This document shows, in pieces, positions 18,790 to 27,736 of a DNA stretch of 64,000 nucleotides. Origin of the DNA: an uncultured Cellulomonadaceae bacterium. GTDB taxonomy: Bacteria > Actinomycetota > Actinomycetes > Actinomycetales > Cellulomonadaceae. Made by a program: the position numbers and the translations under genes. The stretch spans positions 248,001 through 312,000 of the forward strand of contig CANLXM010000002.1 in NCBI GenBank assembly GCA_947495165.1, in the 5' to 3' direction. Positions within the stretch are counted from its first letter, which is position 1, and the number at the start of each line of letters is the position of its first letter. The notes under the pieces were generated by a model. The model saw nothing but the letters and a program-made list of their open reading frames with translations, ran no database searches and was not told the DNA's origin.

Positions 18790-20228
18790 CGCGCACGCTC
18801 CAACCGCGCCTCAGGGGGTTCGCTGGGCGCCTCGCGCCCGTGGGACTTGGACTCATCGGTGCTGCTCGCGTCCGCGCCGCCCGGCGCGCCGGCCGTCCCC
18901 GGCGCGTCCTCGCTGCCGGGCGCGTCCGCCTTGCCAGGTACGCCGCCGGTCGGCGGCTCCGACCCGTCCCCGTGCTCGACCGCGTCGCGGGCTGCGGGAG
19001 GCACGGGCGCCGGAGGAGCCGTCACGATCGGCCGGGCCGGCCGCGAGGCCCTCCGGGGCGGGCGCAGGAAGACGGTCAGCAAGGTCGCCTCGCTGTACGA
19101 CCGCACCATGGTCCGTGTGCGCGCCACCGCGGCGAGCGGCGTCCGCGGCGAGACCACGAGTGCGACGACGGCGGCACGGCCCAGGACCGTCGCGAGGCGC
19201 GCGGGTGCGGGCGCCCCAGCCAGGTCGACGAGGACCAGGGCACCTGCGGCGCGATCGTCGGCCGCCTCACCGTCTCCGTCCGCGCCGGCGGCCAGTCGTC
19301 CTTCGAGATGACCGAGCGCCGAGACGCTCTCGACGCCCGGGGTCAGCAGGGCGACGACGGTCGTGTCCTCCGGGGCGGGCAGCGCCGCAGCGATGCCGAG
19401 TGCGAGCCAGTCCCACGCCGCCGTGTCATCGGGCCCCTCGGCGACGATCACGTCCTCCGACGTCACTGCGCGCAGCCGGTCAGGTGATCGGACGAGCCGG
19501 TCCGTGCGCTCCCGCACGAGCGCCGCGAAGCATCCGGCGAGCATCCCGCCCACCAGGCCAGCGAGGACGAACACGTACTGCGGAGGGGACGACGGGCTGG
19601 TGGGAACGGTCGCATAGCCGATGATCCGGCCAGGGTCCGAGCCGACGAGCTCGAGTGTCTGGCGCTCCTTGGCGAGCGCCGCCACCCGCGTGCTTGCGCT
19701 CTCCGTAAGGGGTTCCTGTGCCTCGAGGTCGGCGATCTGGCGATCGATGACGGCGATGTAGCGCTGCGCCCCCGAGGCCGCCCCCTCGCCCCGGAACGCG
19801 AGATAGGCCTGGGCGAGGGCGTCGGCGCTCGCCGCGGCCTCGCGCCCGGACAACGCCGTCACGGTGACCTCCAGCACCTGCGAGCCTGACGGCGCAGCCA
19901 CGTCCGTGGCGGTCAGGAGGTCGGAGCTCGCGGTCAGGTCGACGCCGAGCGTCCGCGCCGCCCGTCGGGCAACCTCACGCGACCTGAGGACTTCGCGCTC
20001 GGTCCGGATGTTGACCTCGCCGACACCGCCGCGCTGATCCGGCATCGGCGAGACGACGAGAGTCGCCGAGGCGCTGTACTTCGGGGCGACGCTGAGGGAA
20101 GCCACGAGGCCGAGCACCAGGGCCAGGCCAGCGACCAGGCCGACGACCCGCCACCGTCGACGGAGGATCGCGAGGAGGGAGGTCAGTGTCATGGCGGGCC
20201 ACTCTCTTCTGTGCATGGGTTCGGTCAT
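18786..20228 (-). CDS. Wzz-like polysaccharide co-polymerase with a degenerate BY-kinase-like C-terminal domain
   Basis: A 480-residue protein from ATG 20228, which overlaps the flippase stop (ATGA); ATG 20192 is the alternative. TM1 is about 29-46. An extracytoplasmic Wzz domain with coiled-coil character (about 50-205) is followed by the proline-rich TVPTSPSSPP motif and TM2 (about 217-238), the classic chain-length regulator layout. The cytoplasmic part (255-390) follows the secondary-structure order of tyrosine autokinases (VVALLTPGVES at the Walker A place, GALVLVDLAG at the Walker A' place). It lacks GK[ST], and there is no Tyr cluster at the end. The tail (395-480) is Pro/Ala/Glu-rich. 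It probably sets polymer length without kinase activity. Confidence 0.85.
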   Translation of the reverse strand: MTEPMHRREWPAMTLTSLLAILRRRWRVVGLVAGLALVLGLVASLSVAPKYSASATLVVSPMPDQRGGVGEVNIRTEREVLRSREVARRAARTLGVDLTASSDLLTATDVAAPSGSQVLEVTVTALSGREAAASADALAQAYLAFRGEGAASGAQRYIAVIDRQIADLEAQEPLTESASTRVAALAKERQTLELVGSDPGRIIGYATVPTSPSSPPQYVFVLAGLVGGMLAGCFAALVRERTDRLVRSPDRLRAVTSEDVIVAEGPDDTAAWDWLALGIAAALPAPEDTTVVALLTPGVESVSALGHLEGRLAAGADGDGEAADDRAAGALVLVDLAGAPAPARLATVLGRAAVVALVVSPRTPLAAVARTRTMVRSYSEATLLTVFLRPPRRASRPARPIVTAPPAPVPPAARDAVEHGDGSEPPTGGVPGKADAPGSEDAPGTAGAPGGADASSTDESKSHGREAPSEPPEARLERAR

Positions 20229-21829
20229 GTCGTGCGGTCGCTTGCTGGGGGACCCACGACGTGCGGGACAGGTGTGCGGTCCGGAGGCGCGGGGCTGATG
20301 ACGGCGATGGCACCCAGGCCGAACGCGCGGCGTCGCCGAACCACGAGGGCGGCGTAGCCACCGACGAGGACGGTCAGCGCGAGGATGAGCACGACCGGGC
20401 CCGCGTCGCCCACGATCCAGCGCAGGGCAAGTCCACCCGCGCCCGTCACGAGGACCGGGTACCCGCACGCGCGGACGATGAGTCGGAGGCTCGAGCGGAC
20501 CCCCACGCTTCGCCACACCTGCACGCCTGCGAGGCTCGTGTCGACGAGCAGGGCGACCAGCCACGCCACGGCGGCGCCGACGAGGCCGAGGCGCGGCACC
20601 AGCACCAGCACCAGGGACACCAGCACGACCCACTGGATCCCGCGGTTCATGAGCTGCCAGTGGCTGCGACCGCCCATCAGGAGGAAGGTCTGGAGCATGC
20701 CTCCCGCCGTGCTGAGCATCATCGCGAGGCAGATGACCCTGAGCGCGGTCGCCCCGGTCGCGAACTCCGTGCCGAAGATCGACAGGACGACGTCGGCACA
20801 CACGGCGAGCAGGATGTAGAAGGGCCACGCGCACAGGATCAGGACGGTCGTCGCACGCGCGAACAGAGTCCGCAGGGAGTCGAGGTCGCCGCGCGCGAGT
20901 GCAGCGCTGACCCGCGGTCCCGCCACGATGCGCACGGCGGCCTCGACCAGCGTCCCTGCCATCGCACAGCGGGACACGACGCCGTAGATGCCGCCGGCCG
21001 CCGGACCGAGCAGATGGAGGACGAGCAGCACGTCGCTCCAGTCGATCGCACGCTCCAGGACGACCGCACCCCCACGGGGCAGGCTGAAGCCCCAGAACTC
21101 GCGAGCGGTGGCGGCGAGCCCGGCACGCGCCGGAACCTCACCCGTGACTACCGCGTCGGCGTCTGCTTCGCGTTCGCCCACCTCCGCCGCGGCCGAGGTC
21201 GCCTCCCCGAGGTAGCGGACGAGGAGCACGCCAGCAAGGACCGCCCCGATCGCGAGCGGCGCCACCCAGACGACGAACGCGAGCTCGACGTCGACCAGCA
21301 CGTACACGGCGAACGCGACGGCGACGAATCGCAGGATCGGCACCATCACGTTCTGCACGCCCGTGTAGGTGTAGGTGCGGCCCAGCCCGCGACAGGCGCC
21401 GAGGAGGAGCCCGAGCAGCGCGCCGGGAACGAGCAGGAGCCCGAGCGCCCGGACGGTCGACGCCCCGTCCGCCCCCAGTCCGAGCGCGGCGGCGGCGGGC
21501 CCTGCGAGGATCCAGAGGGACACAGCCGCGAGGCTGCTCGCGAGCCCCACCGGGAGCACCGCGACCCAGGTGAAGGCCACCAGGCGAGACCGCTCGCCCT
21601 GGGCGAGCGCACGGGACAGGGCTCGGACCAGTCCCGTGTCTCCACCCAGCGCGAGGATGCTCGTCGCGATCGAGAACACGGCGGTCAGCAGGAAGAACTG
21701 GCCAGCGCCAGAAGCCCCGAGACCGTGGCCCACGAACCACGTCACGACGAAGGCGAGAGCGGCGTTGACCCCGACCCCGCCGAAGGTGACCGCGCCTTCG
21801 CGCAGCGCGGTCGGCGCGCGCCCGGTCAT
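20225..21829 (-). CDS. polysaccharide flippase (Wzx / MOP superfamily)
   Basis: A 534-residue integral membrane protein with about 14 predicted TM helices, starting MTGRAPTALREGAVTFGGVGV at ATG 21829 (ATGA overlap with the polymerase gene). Family features are the N-terminal GVNAALAFVVTWFVGHGLGASGAGQF segment, charged residues in otherwise hydrophobic helices, and a central FWGFSLPRGGAVVLERAIDW. It would move undecaprenyl-PP-linked repeat units to the outer face of the plasma membrane. An acidic Glu/Ala cytoplasmic loop occurs near residue 220. Confidence 0.88.
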   Translation of the reverse strand: MTGRAPTALREGAVTFGGVGVNAALAFVVTWFVGHGLGASGAGQFFLLTAVFSIATSILALGGDTGLVRALSRALAQGERSRLVAFTWVAVLPVGLASSLAAVSLWILAGPAAAALGLGADGASTVRALGLLLVPGALLGLLLGACRGLGRTYTYTGVQNVMVPILRFVAVAFAVYVLVDVELAFVVWVAPLAIGAVLAGVLLVRYLGEATSAAAEVGEREADADAVVTGEVPARAGLAATAREFWGFSLPRGGAVVLERAIDWSDVLLVLHLLGPAAGGIYGVVSRCAMAGTLVEAAVRIVAGPRVSAALARGDLDSLRTLFARATTVLILCAWPFYILLAVCADVVLSIFGTEFATGATALRVICLAMMLSTAGGMLQTFLLMGGRSHWQLMNRGIQWVVLVSLVLVLVPRLGLVGAAVAWLVALLVDTSLAGVQVWRSVGVRSSLRLIVRACGYPVLVTGAGGLALRWIVGDAGPVVLILALTVLVGGYAALVVRRRRAFGLGAIAVISPAPPDRTPVPHVVGPPASDRTT

Positions 21830-23157
21830 GCGAGCTCCTCCTCGTCGTGACGGGCGCGGAGCAGCGCTGCGGCGACGAGACACACGACGGTGAGTTGGGT
21901 GACGCCGAGCCCGTAGAACCACACCGTCACGATGGTCGTCACGAGCAGCCCGTGCAGCGCGACGCCGGTCGGGCTGGTCAGGGTGCGCGTCCGCAGCACG
22001 GACCCGAGCAGGAACCATGCGAACAGCAGCAGGCCGACGACGCCGTAACAGTAGAGCAGGGTCCACGCGTACCCCTGCGTCCCGAGGGCGATCCCGATCG
22101 TCGGATCCACCTCGGGCGTCGCCCAGCCGAAGATCGGGGACTCCGCGACCTTGTCCAGGGTGGCGCGGTAGATCGATTCCCGGCCCTCCGTCGTGTTGCT
22201 GACCTCTTGACGACCGAGCATCGCGTCGGCAGCTCCGCTCCACAGCACCACCCCTCCCGCGATGCCCGCTGCGGCGAGCAGCCCGAGCGCGTCGCGGCCG
22301 CGACCCTGGGCGAGCGACCGAACGGTCAGGACGCCGACGTAGACCGCGAGACCCAGGAGCATCCCCCTGTTGCTCGTCTCGAGCGCAGGCCAGACGGACA
22401 GTCCGACGAGGGCTGCGATCGCCACCCGGCTGCGCCTCCGGCGTGCGTGCCGCATCGTCAGCACGGCGAGCGGGGTGAGCAGGACGTACGCCATGCCCCA
22501 CGCGTTGGCGTAGGGGAACGGCGCGGCGGGGCGGTTGTATGGCTCCTCCGCGCCCCAGGGCTGCTGAACCTCAGCGAGCCGCGGCGACACGAGATCGCGG
22601 ACGAGCTCGTTCTCCACGAGCGCACCCGGCATGATCTGCCCGATCGGGGTCGTCAGCCGGACCTCGGGGAAGAGGATCGCGAGGACGCCCAGCACGACCA
22701 GTGTCGTCCACACGACGAAGAAGCCGCGCAGCAGCTGCGTCACGCCGAGAGTCGTCCGCGCGTTGACGTAGTAGAGCATCACGATGCCGACAGCCACGAG
22801 GTCAGCGGCCCGCTGCACGAAGCCCACAGCCTGCATAGGGCTGGTCATCACCGCGCCGCTGACGAGCAGCCACGCCAGGAAGGCGAACCAGGGCAGCAGC
22901 CCCGGCACCAGACGGACCTGGCCGTGCAGGATCAGGTGGACTCCCATCACCCCTGCCATCGCGACGGTCACGAACGGCGCGGCGCCGGCGGCCCAAGCGA
23001 GCGGGAAGCCGTGCAGCAGGACCAGGAGCGGCCACGCGGGCAGCGGCGGCCTGGAGCGCCGCACGGCATCGACGCGCGATGCTCGCACGTCGATGCCGTG
23101 CGCGGGGCGGTCACGCTCACGCACCGTGCCGCGCGCTCTGAGGACGGGCACGCTCAT
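21826..23157 (-). CDS. O-antigen polymerase/ligase-like protein (Wzy family)
   Basis: A 443-residue membrane protein with about 11 TM helices. The large extracytoplasmic loop (about 195-230; QQPWGAEEPYNRPAAPFPYA) and the second loop with NTTEGRESIYRATLDKVAESP and IFGWATPEVDP fit the Wzy/WaaL family, whose RxxxY/W-type motif lies in this loop. It would polymerise repeat units flipped by Wzx. The N-terminal 40 residues are basic and cytoplasmic. It overlaps both neighbours (ATGA at 23154-23157 and 21826-21829). Confidence 0.85.
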   Translation of the reverse strand: MSVPVLRARGTVRERDRPAHGIDVRASRVDAVRRSRPPLPAWPLLVLLHGFPLAWAAGAAPFVTVAMAGVMGVHLILHGQVRLVPGLLPWFAFLAWLLVSGAVMTSPMQAVGFVQRAADLVAVGIVMLYYVNARTTLGVTQLLRGFFVVWTTLVVLGVLAILFPEVRLTTPIGQIMPGALVENELVRDLVSPRLAEVQQPWGAEEPYNRPAAPFPYANAWGMAYVLLTPLAVLTMRHARRRRSRVAIAALVGLSVWPALETSNRGMLLGLAVYVGVLTVRSLAQGRGRDALGLLAAAGIAGGVVLWSGAADAMLGRQEVSNTTEGRESIYRATLDKVAESPIFGWATPEVDPTIGIALGTQGYAWTLLYCYGVVGLLLFAWFLLGSVLRTRTLTSPTGVALHGLLVTTIVTVWFYGLGVTQLTVVCLVAAALLRARHDEEELA

Positions 23158-26057
23158 CCGGTGCCCGTCACGTCGGCGGAGAGCTCGAAGCTGACGCTCG
23201 GGGTGGCGCGGTAGTTGGCGTGCACCTCGGCAGCCACGACGTTGCGCCCTGCTTCCAGGAGGCTCACGGGCACCTCGATCAGCACCGGGTGAGCGACCGC
23301 ATCCGATGCCCGGACCGAGGTCGTCGCATAGGAACCGTGCCCGATCTGCCCGGCGGGCATGTGTGTGCGACTGACCTCAAGCCCGTTGACGTAGACGACG
23401 ATTCCATCGTCGGCGCGGGTGGTCAGGAGGAGCGTCGCGACCTCCGCCGGCTCGGCAACCTCGAACTCGGCGCGGTAGTACGACGTGAGCGGCCGCGGCG
23501 CGGGTGCCTCGAGCACGGTGCCCAGGCCCGCGTGCCCCCAGCCGAGCGGAGCGGTGCCCGTCGGCCATCCCGCATCATCGTAGTCCGCAGCCTGCCATCC
23601 GGGCGCTGGGGCGCTGGCGGCAAACCAGTAGCGCCACGATGAGCCTTCATCTAGAACCCTGACCGGCTCGGGCTCCGGCTCCGGTGCCTCGTCGAGCCAG
23701 GCTGCCGCTGTCGTCGCGGAGACGTTGCCTGCCTGGTCCGCCGCGCGGACGAAGTAGCGCGTCCCGGCGGGCGCGGGCGGCAGCTCCACCTGCGTTTGCG
23801 ACGTCGTCGCCACGACACGGTCCGTCCGCAGCACCTGGTAGGACACCGTGCCGCCGCCACCGACCGGGTCCCACGCGACGGTGTCGCTGGTTCCGTCAGC
23901 CGTGACGGTCAGTCCGTCAGGGGTGGCCGGCGGCTGGACGTCACGGGCCGCGAACCGGGCGAAGCCACCCGTCCAGAGATTCTGCGTGGTGATGGCCCGC
24001 GCGTGCGTGAAGTCGCCACCGACCCAGAGCGTGCCGTCAGCGCCCTCGTGGATCGCCCAGGTGCCGGACCCCTCGCGCATGCTCATGACGGGGCCGTAGC
24101 TGGGGAGGAACGCACCGTCGGCGGCGTCCCACAGCCCGGTCTGGTTGATGTGCTCCGTGCGGTGGAAGCCTGCGATGCCGGGCCACTGACGGGCCCCCTG
24201 GTAGACGTTCTCCGAACAGTGGCAACCGGCAGCGACGTCACCGCCGACCTCAGAGATCGCCTGGAAGTCGCCCCCGTTCTGCGTGATGTTGGTACTGGCC
24301 TCGGTCATCGTGTCGCGCTCGTAGCTGAACAGCATGTGCTCGGCCCCGCCGAGCCACACGCGGTCGCCGACCTCCTCGACGGCCTGCTGATAGCCGATCC
24401 GCCCGCCCGACGTGTTCGAGAAGTCGACCTGCCACGGGATGACCGTAGCGTCGGCCGTCGAGAACGCTCCTGCACGCAGCGCAGGAGTGTCCCAGTTGCT
24501 GAGGCCGAAGTAGCCGGCCGCATACGTCCGGTCCCCGCGGTCGGAGGCGTCCAGGTCGACCACGGTGCCGTCCAGCGTCGGGGCCCATGCGTCGTCGGGC
24601 GCCCCGTCGCTCACGTCGATCCGGCCGATGTTGCGCAGGTACACCTCGCGGGTGCTCCCGCCGCCGGAGACGTGGGTGAACCGGCCCCCGAGGTAGAGGT
24701 GCTCGCCGGCGAGGTCGAGCGCGCGAACCAGGGGCGGGGTGCCTCCCTGATAGTTCACGACGCGCGTCACCATCGTGTCGTCCGTCTCTCCCGTGGTCGG
24801 GTCTACGACCACGAAGGCCGCGGCGTCGGCGCCGTTGGCCCGGGTGAACGCACCCCCCACCGCCAGCCTGCCGCCGGGAAGCGCAGCCAACGCCTTGACC
24901 TGGTTGTTCAGCGCCGGCCGGAAGCCCGGCAGCCACTGGCCGCTCTCCGCGTCGAAGGCCGCGAGGTACGACTGCTCGACCCGGTCGGTCCCGCCCGCGT
25001 TGCGCTGCACGTAGCGGAAGTTGCCGCCGACGTAGACGACCCCGTCGATCTCGGCGAACGCGGCGACCTCGGTGTTGAGCTCGCCGCTCCCTGCTGCGCC
25101 GAGCCCCGAGACGCCCCACGGGTTCGTGAGCGGGTGGCTCTCGGGGGCGTCCGACCGGGTGCTCGCGGGCGCTCCCTCGTCCGGCAACGGTGCGAAGAGG
25201 TCCGCGCTGGACAGCTGGGGCCGCAGGAACACCTGGGTGAACGGCTTGGGATATCCCTGCGTGGTCGAGCTGGCGTACACGAAGCTCGTGCTTCCGGGCG
25301 CGCCTCGAGCGGCCGAGCCGAAACCGAAGCCGCGGCTCCACCCCCGGTTCACATCTGCTCCGGTGTCGATCCTGGCCAGCGCCGAGCCGCTCCCGAAGCT
25401 CCCGGTCGTCCCGCCCGTCCCGGTCGCCGAGTCCACCCGCCAGCTGGCGATCCGCTGCAACCCGACGAACTGCCAGGACCAGTCCTCACGCGTGGTCTCG
25501 TACGAGAACCGCACCTCCTGCCAGGAGGAGCCGTCGGGGGTGGTCGCGCGACGCAGCCGCACGCCGTCGGCCAGCGCATCGACGCGCCCTCCGTCCAGGA
25601 GGCCCATGACGGTGTCGGTGGGAAGCTGACGGGGGGCGAACGCGCCGACGCCGGTCGGTGTCTCCCAGATGTCGCGCGCGGCCCCCCGCCCGGCGTTCGT
25701 GGACCACCAGCCCTCACGGCCACGACCCACGAGCACCCAGCCGCCGCCGTCGGTGGTCTGGTCGCAGTAGAACTGCTGCGGCGCACCGAGGGTCGGGGTC
25801 ACGAGCCAGTAGGCACCGTCGGGCGCGGCAGGATCCTCCTGCTTGATCTCCCAGCAGGAGGCCGCTGCTGCCGCTGGGCTCGAGCCGTCGCCGACCGCGA
25901 CATCGACGGCCGCCGCGACCGCACCGGGTGCCACGCCGCTCGGCGCAACGGTGGACCGGGCCGGGACAGCCGAGAGTCCTGCAATCATCAGAGCGACGAC
26001 CGCGACCTCCACCACCCGACGCCGTGCGCCGCCCTGGGGCGCGTTGCGTGTGTTCAT
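23154..26057 (-). CDS. large secreted protein: fibrinogen-like domain, beta-propeller region, FnIII and C-terminal beta-sandwich
   Basis: A 967-residue exported protein from ATG 26057 (GAGGAG upstream). A signal peptide spans about 1-33. The fibrinogen-like domain starts at C68 (SCWEIKQEDP) and has FYCDQTTDGGGWVLVGRG (C98, GGGW 104-107), running to about 300 with VFLRPQL. Residues about 330-760 repeat the pattern VYVGGNF.., LAVGGAFTRANGADA, LYLGGRFTHVSGGG, LWVGGDFTHA, a beta-propeller of the DUF5122-like type. A fibronectin III module (about 765-850) leads to a Pro/Glu linker and a galactose-binding-like sandwich (about 865-967). It is likely a cell-surface or matrix glycan-binding protein. 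It is translationally coupled to the polymerase gene. The ligand is unknown. Confidence 0.8.
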   Translation of the reverse strand: MNTRNAPQGGARRRVVEVAVVALMIAGLSAVPARSTVAPSGVAPGAVAAAVDVAVGDGSSPAAAAASCWEIKQEDPAAPDGAYWLVTPTLGAPQQFYCDQTTDGGGWVLVGRGREGWWSTNAGRGAARDIWETPTGVGAFAPRQLPTDTVMGLLDGGRVDALADGVRLRRATTPDGSSWQEVRFSYETTREDWSWQFVGLQRIASWRVDSATGTGGTTGSFGSGSALARIDTGADVNRGWSRGFGFGSAARGAPGSTSFVYASSTTQGYPKPFTQVFLRPQLSSADLFAPLPDEGAPASTRSDAPESHPLTNPWGVSGLGAAGSGELNTEVAAFAEIDGVVYVGGNFRYVQRNAGGTDRVEQSYLAAFDAESGQWLPGFRPALNNQVKALAALPGGRLAVGGAFTRANGADAAAFVVVDPTTGETDDTMVTRVVNYQGGTPPLVRALDLAGEHLYLGGRFTHVSGGGSTREVYLRNIGRIDVSDGAPDDAWAPTLDGTVVDLDASDRGDRTYAAGYFGLSNWDTPALRAGAFSTADATVIPWQVDFSNTSGGRIGYQQAVEEVGDRVWLGGAEHMLFSYERDTMTEASTNITQNGGDFQAISEVGGDVAAGCHCSENVYQGARQWPGIAGFHRTEHINQTGLWDAADGAFLPSYGPVMSMREGSGTWAIHEGADGTLWVGGDFTHARAITTQNLWTGGFARFAARDVQPPATPDGLTVTADGTSDTVAWDPVGGGGTVSYQVLRTDRVVATTSQTQVELPPAPAGTRYFVRAADQAGNVSATTAAAWLDEAPEPEPEPVRVLDEGSSWRYWFAASAPAPGWQAADYDDAGWPTGTAPLGWGHAGLGTVLEAPAPRPLTSYYRAEFEVAEPAEVATLLLTTRADDGIVVYVNGLEVSRTHMPAGQIGHGSYATTSVRASDAVAHPVLIEVPVSLLEAGRNVVAAEVHANYRATPSVSFELSADVTGTG

Positions 26058-26067
26058 CACGATCTCC

Positions 26068-26796
26068 TCAGCACGTCGGGTTGTCAGGGAAGGAACGGCC
26101 GGCGACCCACCACGCGTCGTCGTGCCGCTCGAGCAGGAAGATGCTGGTCGCACGCGTCACCGGGTTGGCAGGCTGACGGGTGCCGTCGGCGCGCCGGATC
26201 ACGATCTGCGACGAGTCGACACAGGCGCTGATCGTGACGCTCTCAGGGTTCGCGTCGCGATCGTGCTCGAGGACCTCGACCTGGTCGACGTCGTAGCTCC
26301 CGCTGCGGGTCCAACCCTCTGCGGCAAACTCGGCCAGCTCTGCCTCGAGCTCGCTCACGAGCGCGCCACGCACGTGGGCTCCGGTCGGGAGGGAGACGTC
26401 GTCGTCCACGACCGGGGTGATCTCGGCGAACGTGTCGAGGGCGTCGTCGACGACGGCGATCACGACGTCGTCGCTCGGCGCGTCGGGCTCAGGGTCGACG
26501 CCGGGCTCGTCCTCGTCCGACCCCGACGGCGCGACGCTGGGTGCCGTCGGACGCGCCGCAGGAACGGCGGGGTCCTCGGTCGCTGGCGCGGCGGATAATT
26601 CAGGCCCGCCGTCAGCCCCCCCAGTTCCTGCGGTGCTTGGAGTCCGCGGCTCGAGCTGGAGCGCCTCGCGTTGAGCGACCTCATCCCGGCCCTCGAGCGC
26701 GCCGGAGACGCCGACGGCGACCGCAACGGTGACGCCCAGCGCGAGCGCTCCGCCGAGGATCATCCGCACCGGCTGTGCGCGATGCCGCGCGCGCAC
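26068..26796 (-). CDS. membrane-anchored or secreted protein of unknown function
   Basis: A 242-residue protein from GTG 26796. Its start is 1 base after the GT2 stop. A TM or uncleaved signal (MILGGALALGVTVAVAVGVSGAL, about 12-34) is followed by a low-complexity Ala/Pro/Glu/Asp linker to about 110. A compact domain of about 130 residues then contains two Cys (ACVDSSQ and the terminal NPTC) and ends SIFLLERHDDAWWVAGRSFPDNPTC. That fold pattern is reminiscent of NTF2-like lipoproteins and Mce-associated proteins, but I cannot assign it. Its place between a glycosyltransferase and the fibrinogen-like protein suggests a role in surface assembly. Confidence 0.7.
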   Translation of the reverse strand: MRARHRAQPVRMILGGALALGVTVAVAVGVSGALEGRDEVAQREALQLEPRTPSTAGTGGADGGPELSAAPATEDPAVPAARPTAPSVAPSGSDEDEPGVDPEPDAPSDDVVIAVVDDALDTFAEITPVVDDDVSLPTGAHVRGALVSELEAELAEFAAEGWTRSGSYDVDQVEVLEHDRDANPESVTISACVDSSQIVIRRADGTRQPANPVTRATSIFLLERHDDAWWVAGRSFPDNPTC

Positions 26797-26797
26797 G

Positions 26798-27736
26798 TCA
26801 GATGCCCTTTCCCCAGTAGTTGAGCGAGCGCACCACGAAGGCGGGCCGCACCAGTCCGCAGCCGATGGCGAACGCCATCCAGGCCCGCGGCTCGCGCCAG
26901 CGGTGGCGCAGCGCCTGGAGGGCCCACCTCCGAGCCGCGCCGCGGTCTCCCTCTGCGGCGCGTGCGAAGGCGATCTGCCCGGTCATGCGGGCGGCGTTGC
27001 GGTTCTCGGTGCGCAACCCGGGATGCTTGGCGAGGAGGTAGGTCAGACCGTTCGCCATTCCCGCCCACTTCCCGGCGAAGAACGACGGGCGGTCCCAGTG
27101 CACGACGACGAGAGCCTCCGGAACCGAGGCGATCTCGCCCTGCGTCGCGATGCGCAGCAAGAGGTCGTAGTCCTCACCGTACGAGGCGGGCAGCGCCTCG
27201 TCGACGGGACCGTCCAGGGTCGTGAGTGCTGCGCGGTCGAACACGAGGGCCGACGGATGGATCTCCGAGACCCGCGACCGCAGGAGGTCCGCCCGATGCG
27301 TGACCTCGGGCGGGGTCCGGACCCGCGAGCCGCGGTCGGTCGTGATGCGGATTCCCGTGGCCAGCACAACAGCGCCCGGATGGCTCCTCCGGAGCTCGAC
27401 CTGGCGAGTCAGCTTCTGGGGGAGCCACTCGTCGTCGTCGTCGCAGAACGCGACGAGATCGCTCGTGCTCAGGTCGATGCCGGTGTTCCGCGCGCCGGCG
27501 AGGCCCGGCGTCCGAGCGTTGGCGACGCACCGCAGCCGGACCGCCTCCGGGACGAGGGGGCGCAGGTCCTCGAGCGCGTCGATCGTTGTCTGGTCGAACA
27601 CCACGATGATCTCCATGGCGCCCGGATAGTCCTGCCCAGCGATGCTCGCGAGCGCGCGCCGGAGCAGGACCGGACGGCCTCGCGTCGCGACGACCGTCGT
27701 GACGGACGGCCAGCGCGCTGCCGCCGCGGCGCTCAC
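26798..27736 (-). CDS. family 2 glycosyltransferase
   Basis: A 312-residue GT-A enzyme. It has the N-terminal SVTTVVATRGRPVLLRRALASI, the nucleotide-binding LAGARNTGIDLSTSDLVAFCDDDDEW with the DxD-type metal site, and the acceptor-side segment EDYDLLLRIATQG. There is no TM except a short hydrophobic tail (AWMAFAIGCGLVRPAF), so it probably works at the inner membrane face on lipid-linked intermediates. GTG 27736 overlaps the preceding stop in a GTGA. Donor sugar and acceptor are unknown. Confidence 0.9.
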   Translation of the reverse strand: MSAAAAARWPSVTTVVATRGRPVLLRRALASIAGQDYPGAMEIIVVFDQTTIDALEDLRPLVPEAVRLRCVANARTPGLAGARNTGIDLSTSDLVAFCDDDDEWLPQKLTRQVELRRSHPGAVVLATGIRITTDRGSRVRTPPEVTHRADLLRSRVSEIHPSALVFDRAALTTLDGPVDEALPASYGEDYDLLLRIATQGEIASVPEALVVVHWDRPSFFAGKWAGMANGLTYLLAKHPGLRTENRNAARMTGQIAFARAAEGDRGAARRWALQALRHRWREPRAWMAFAIGCGLVRPAFVVRSLNYWGKGI

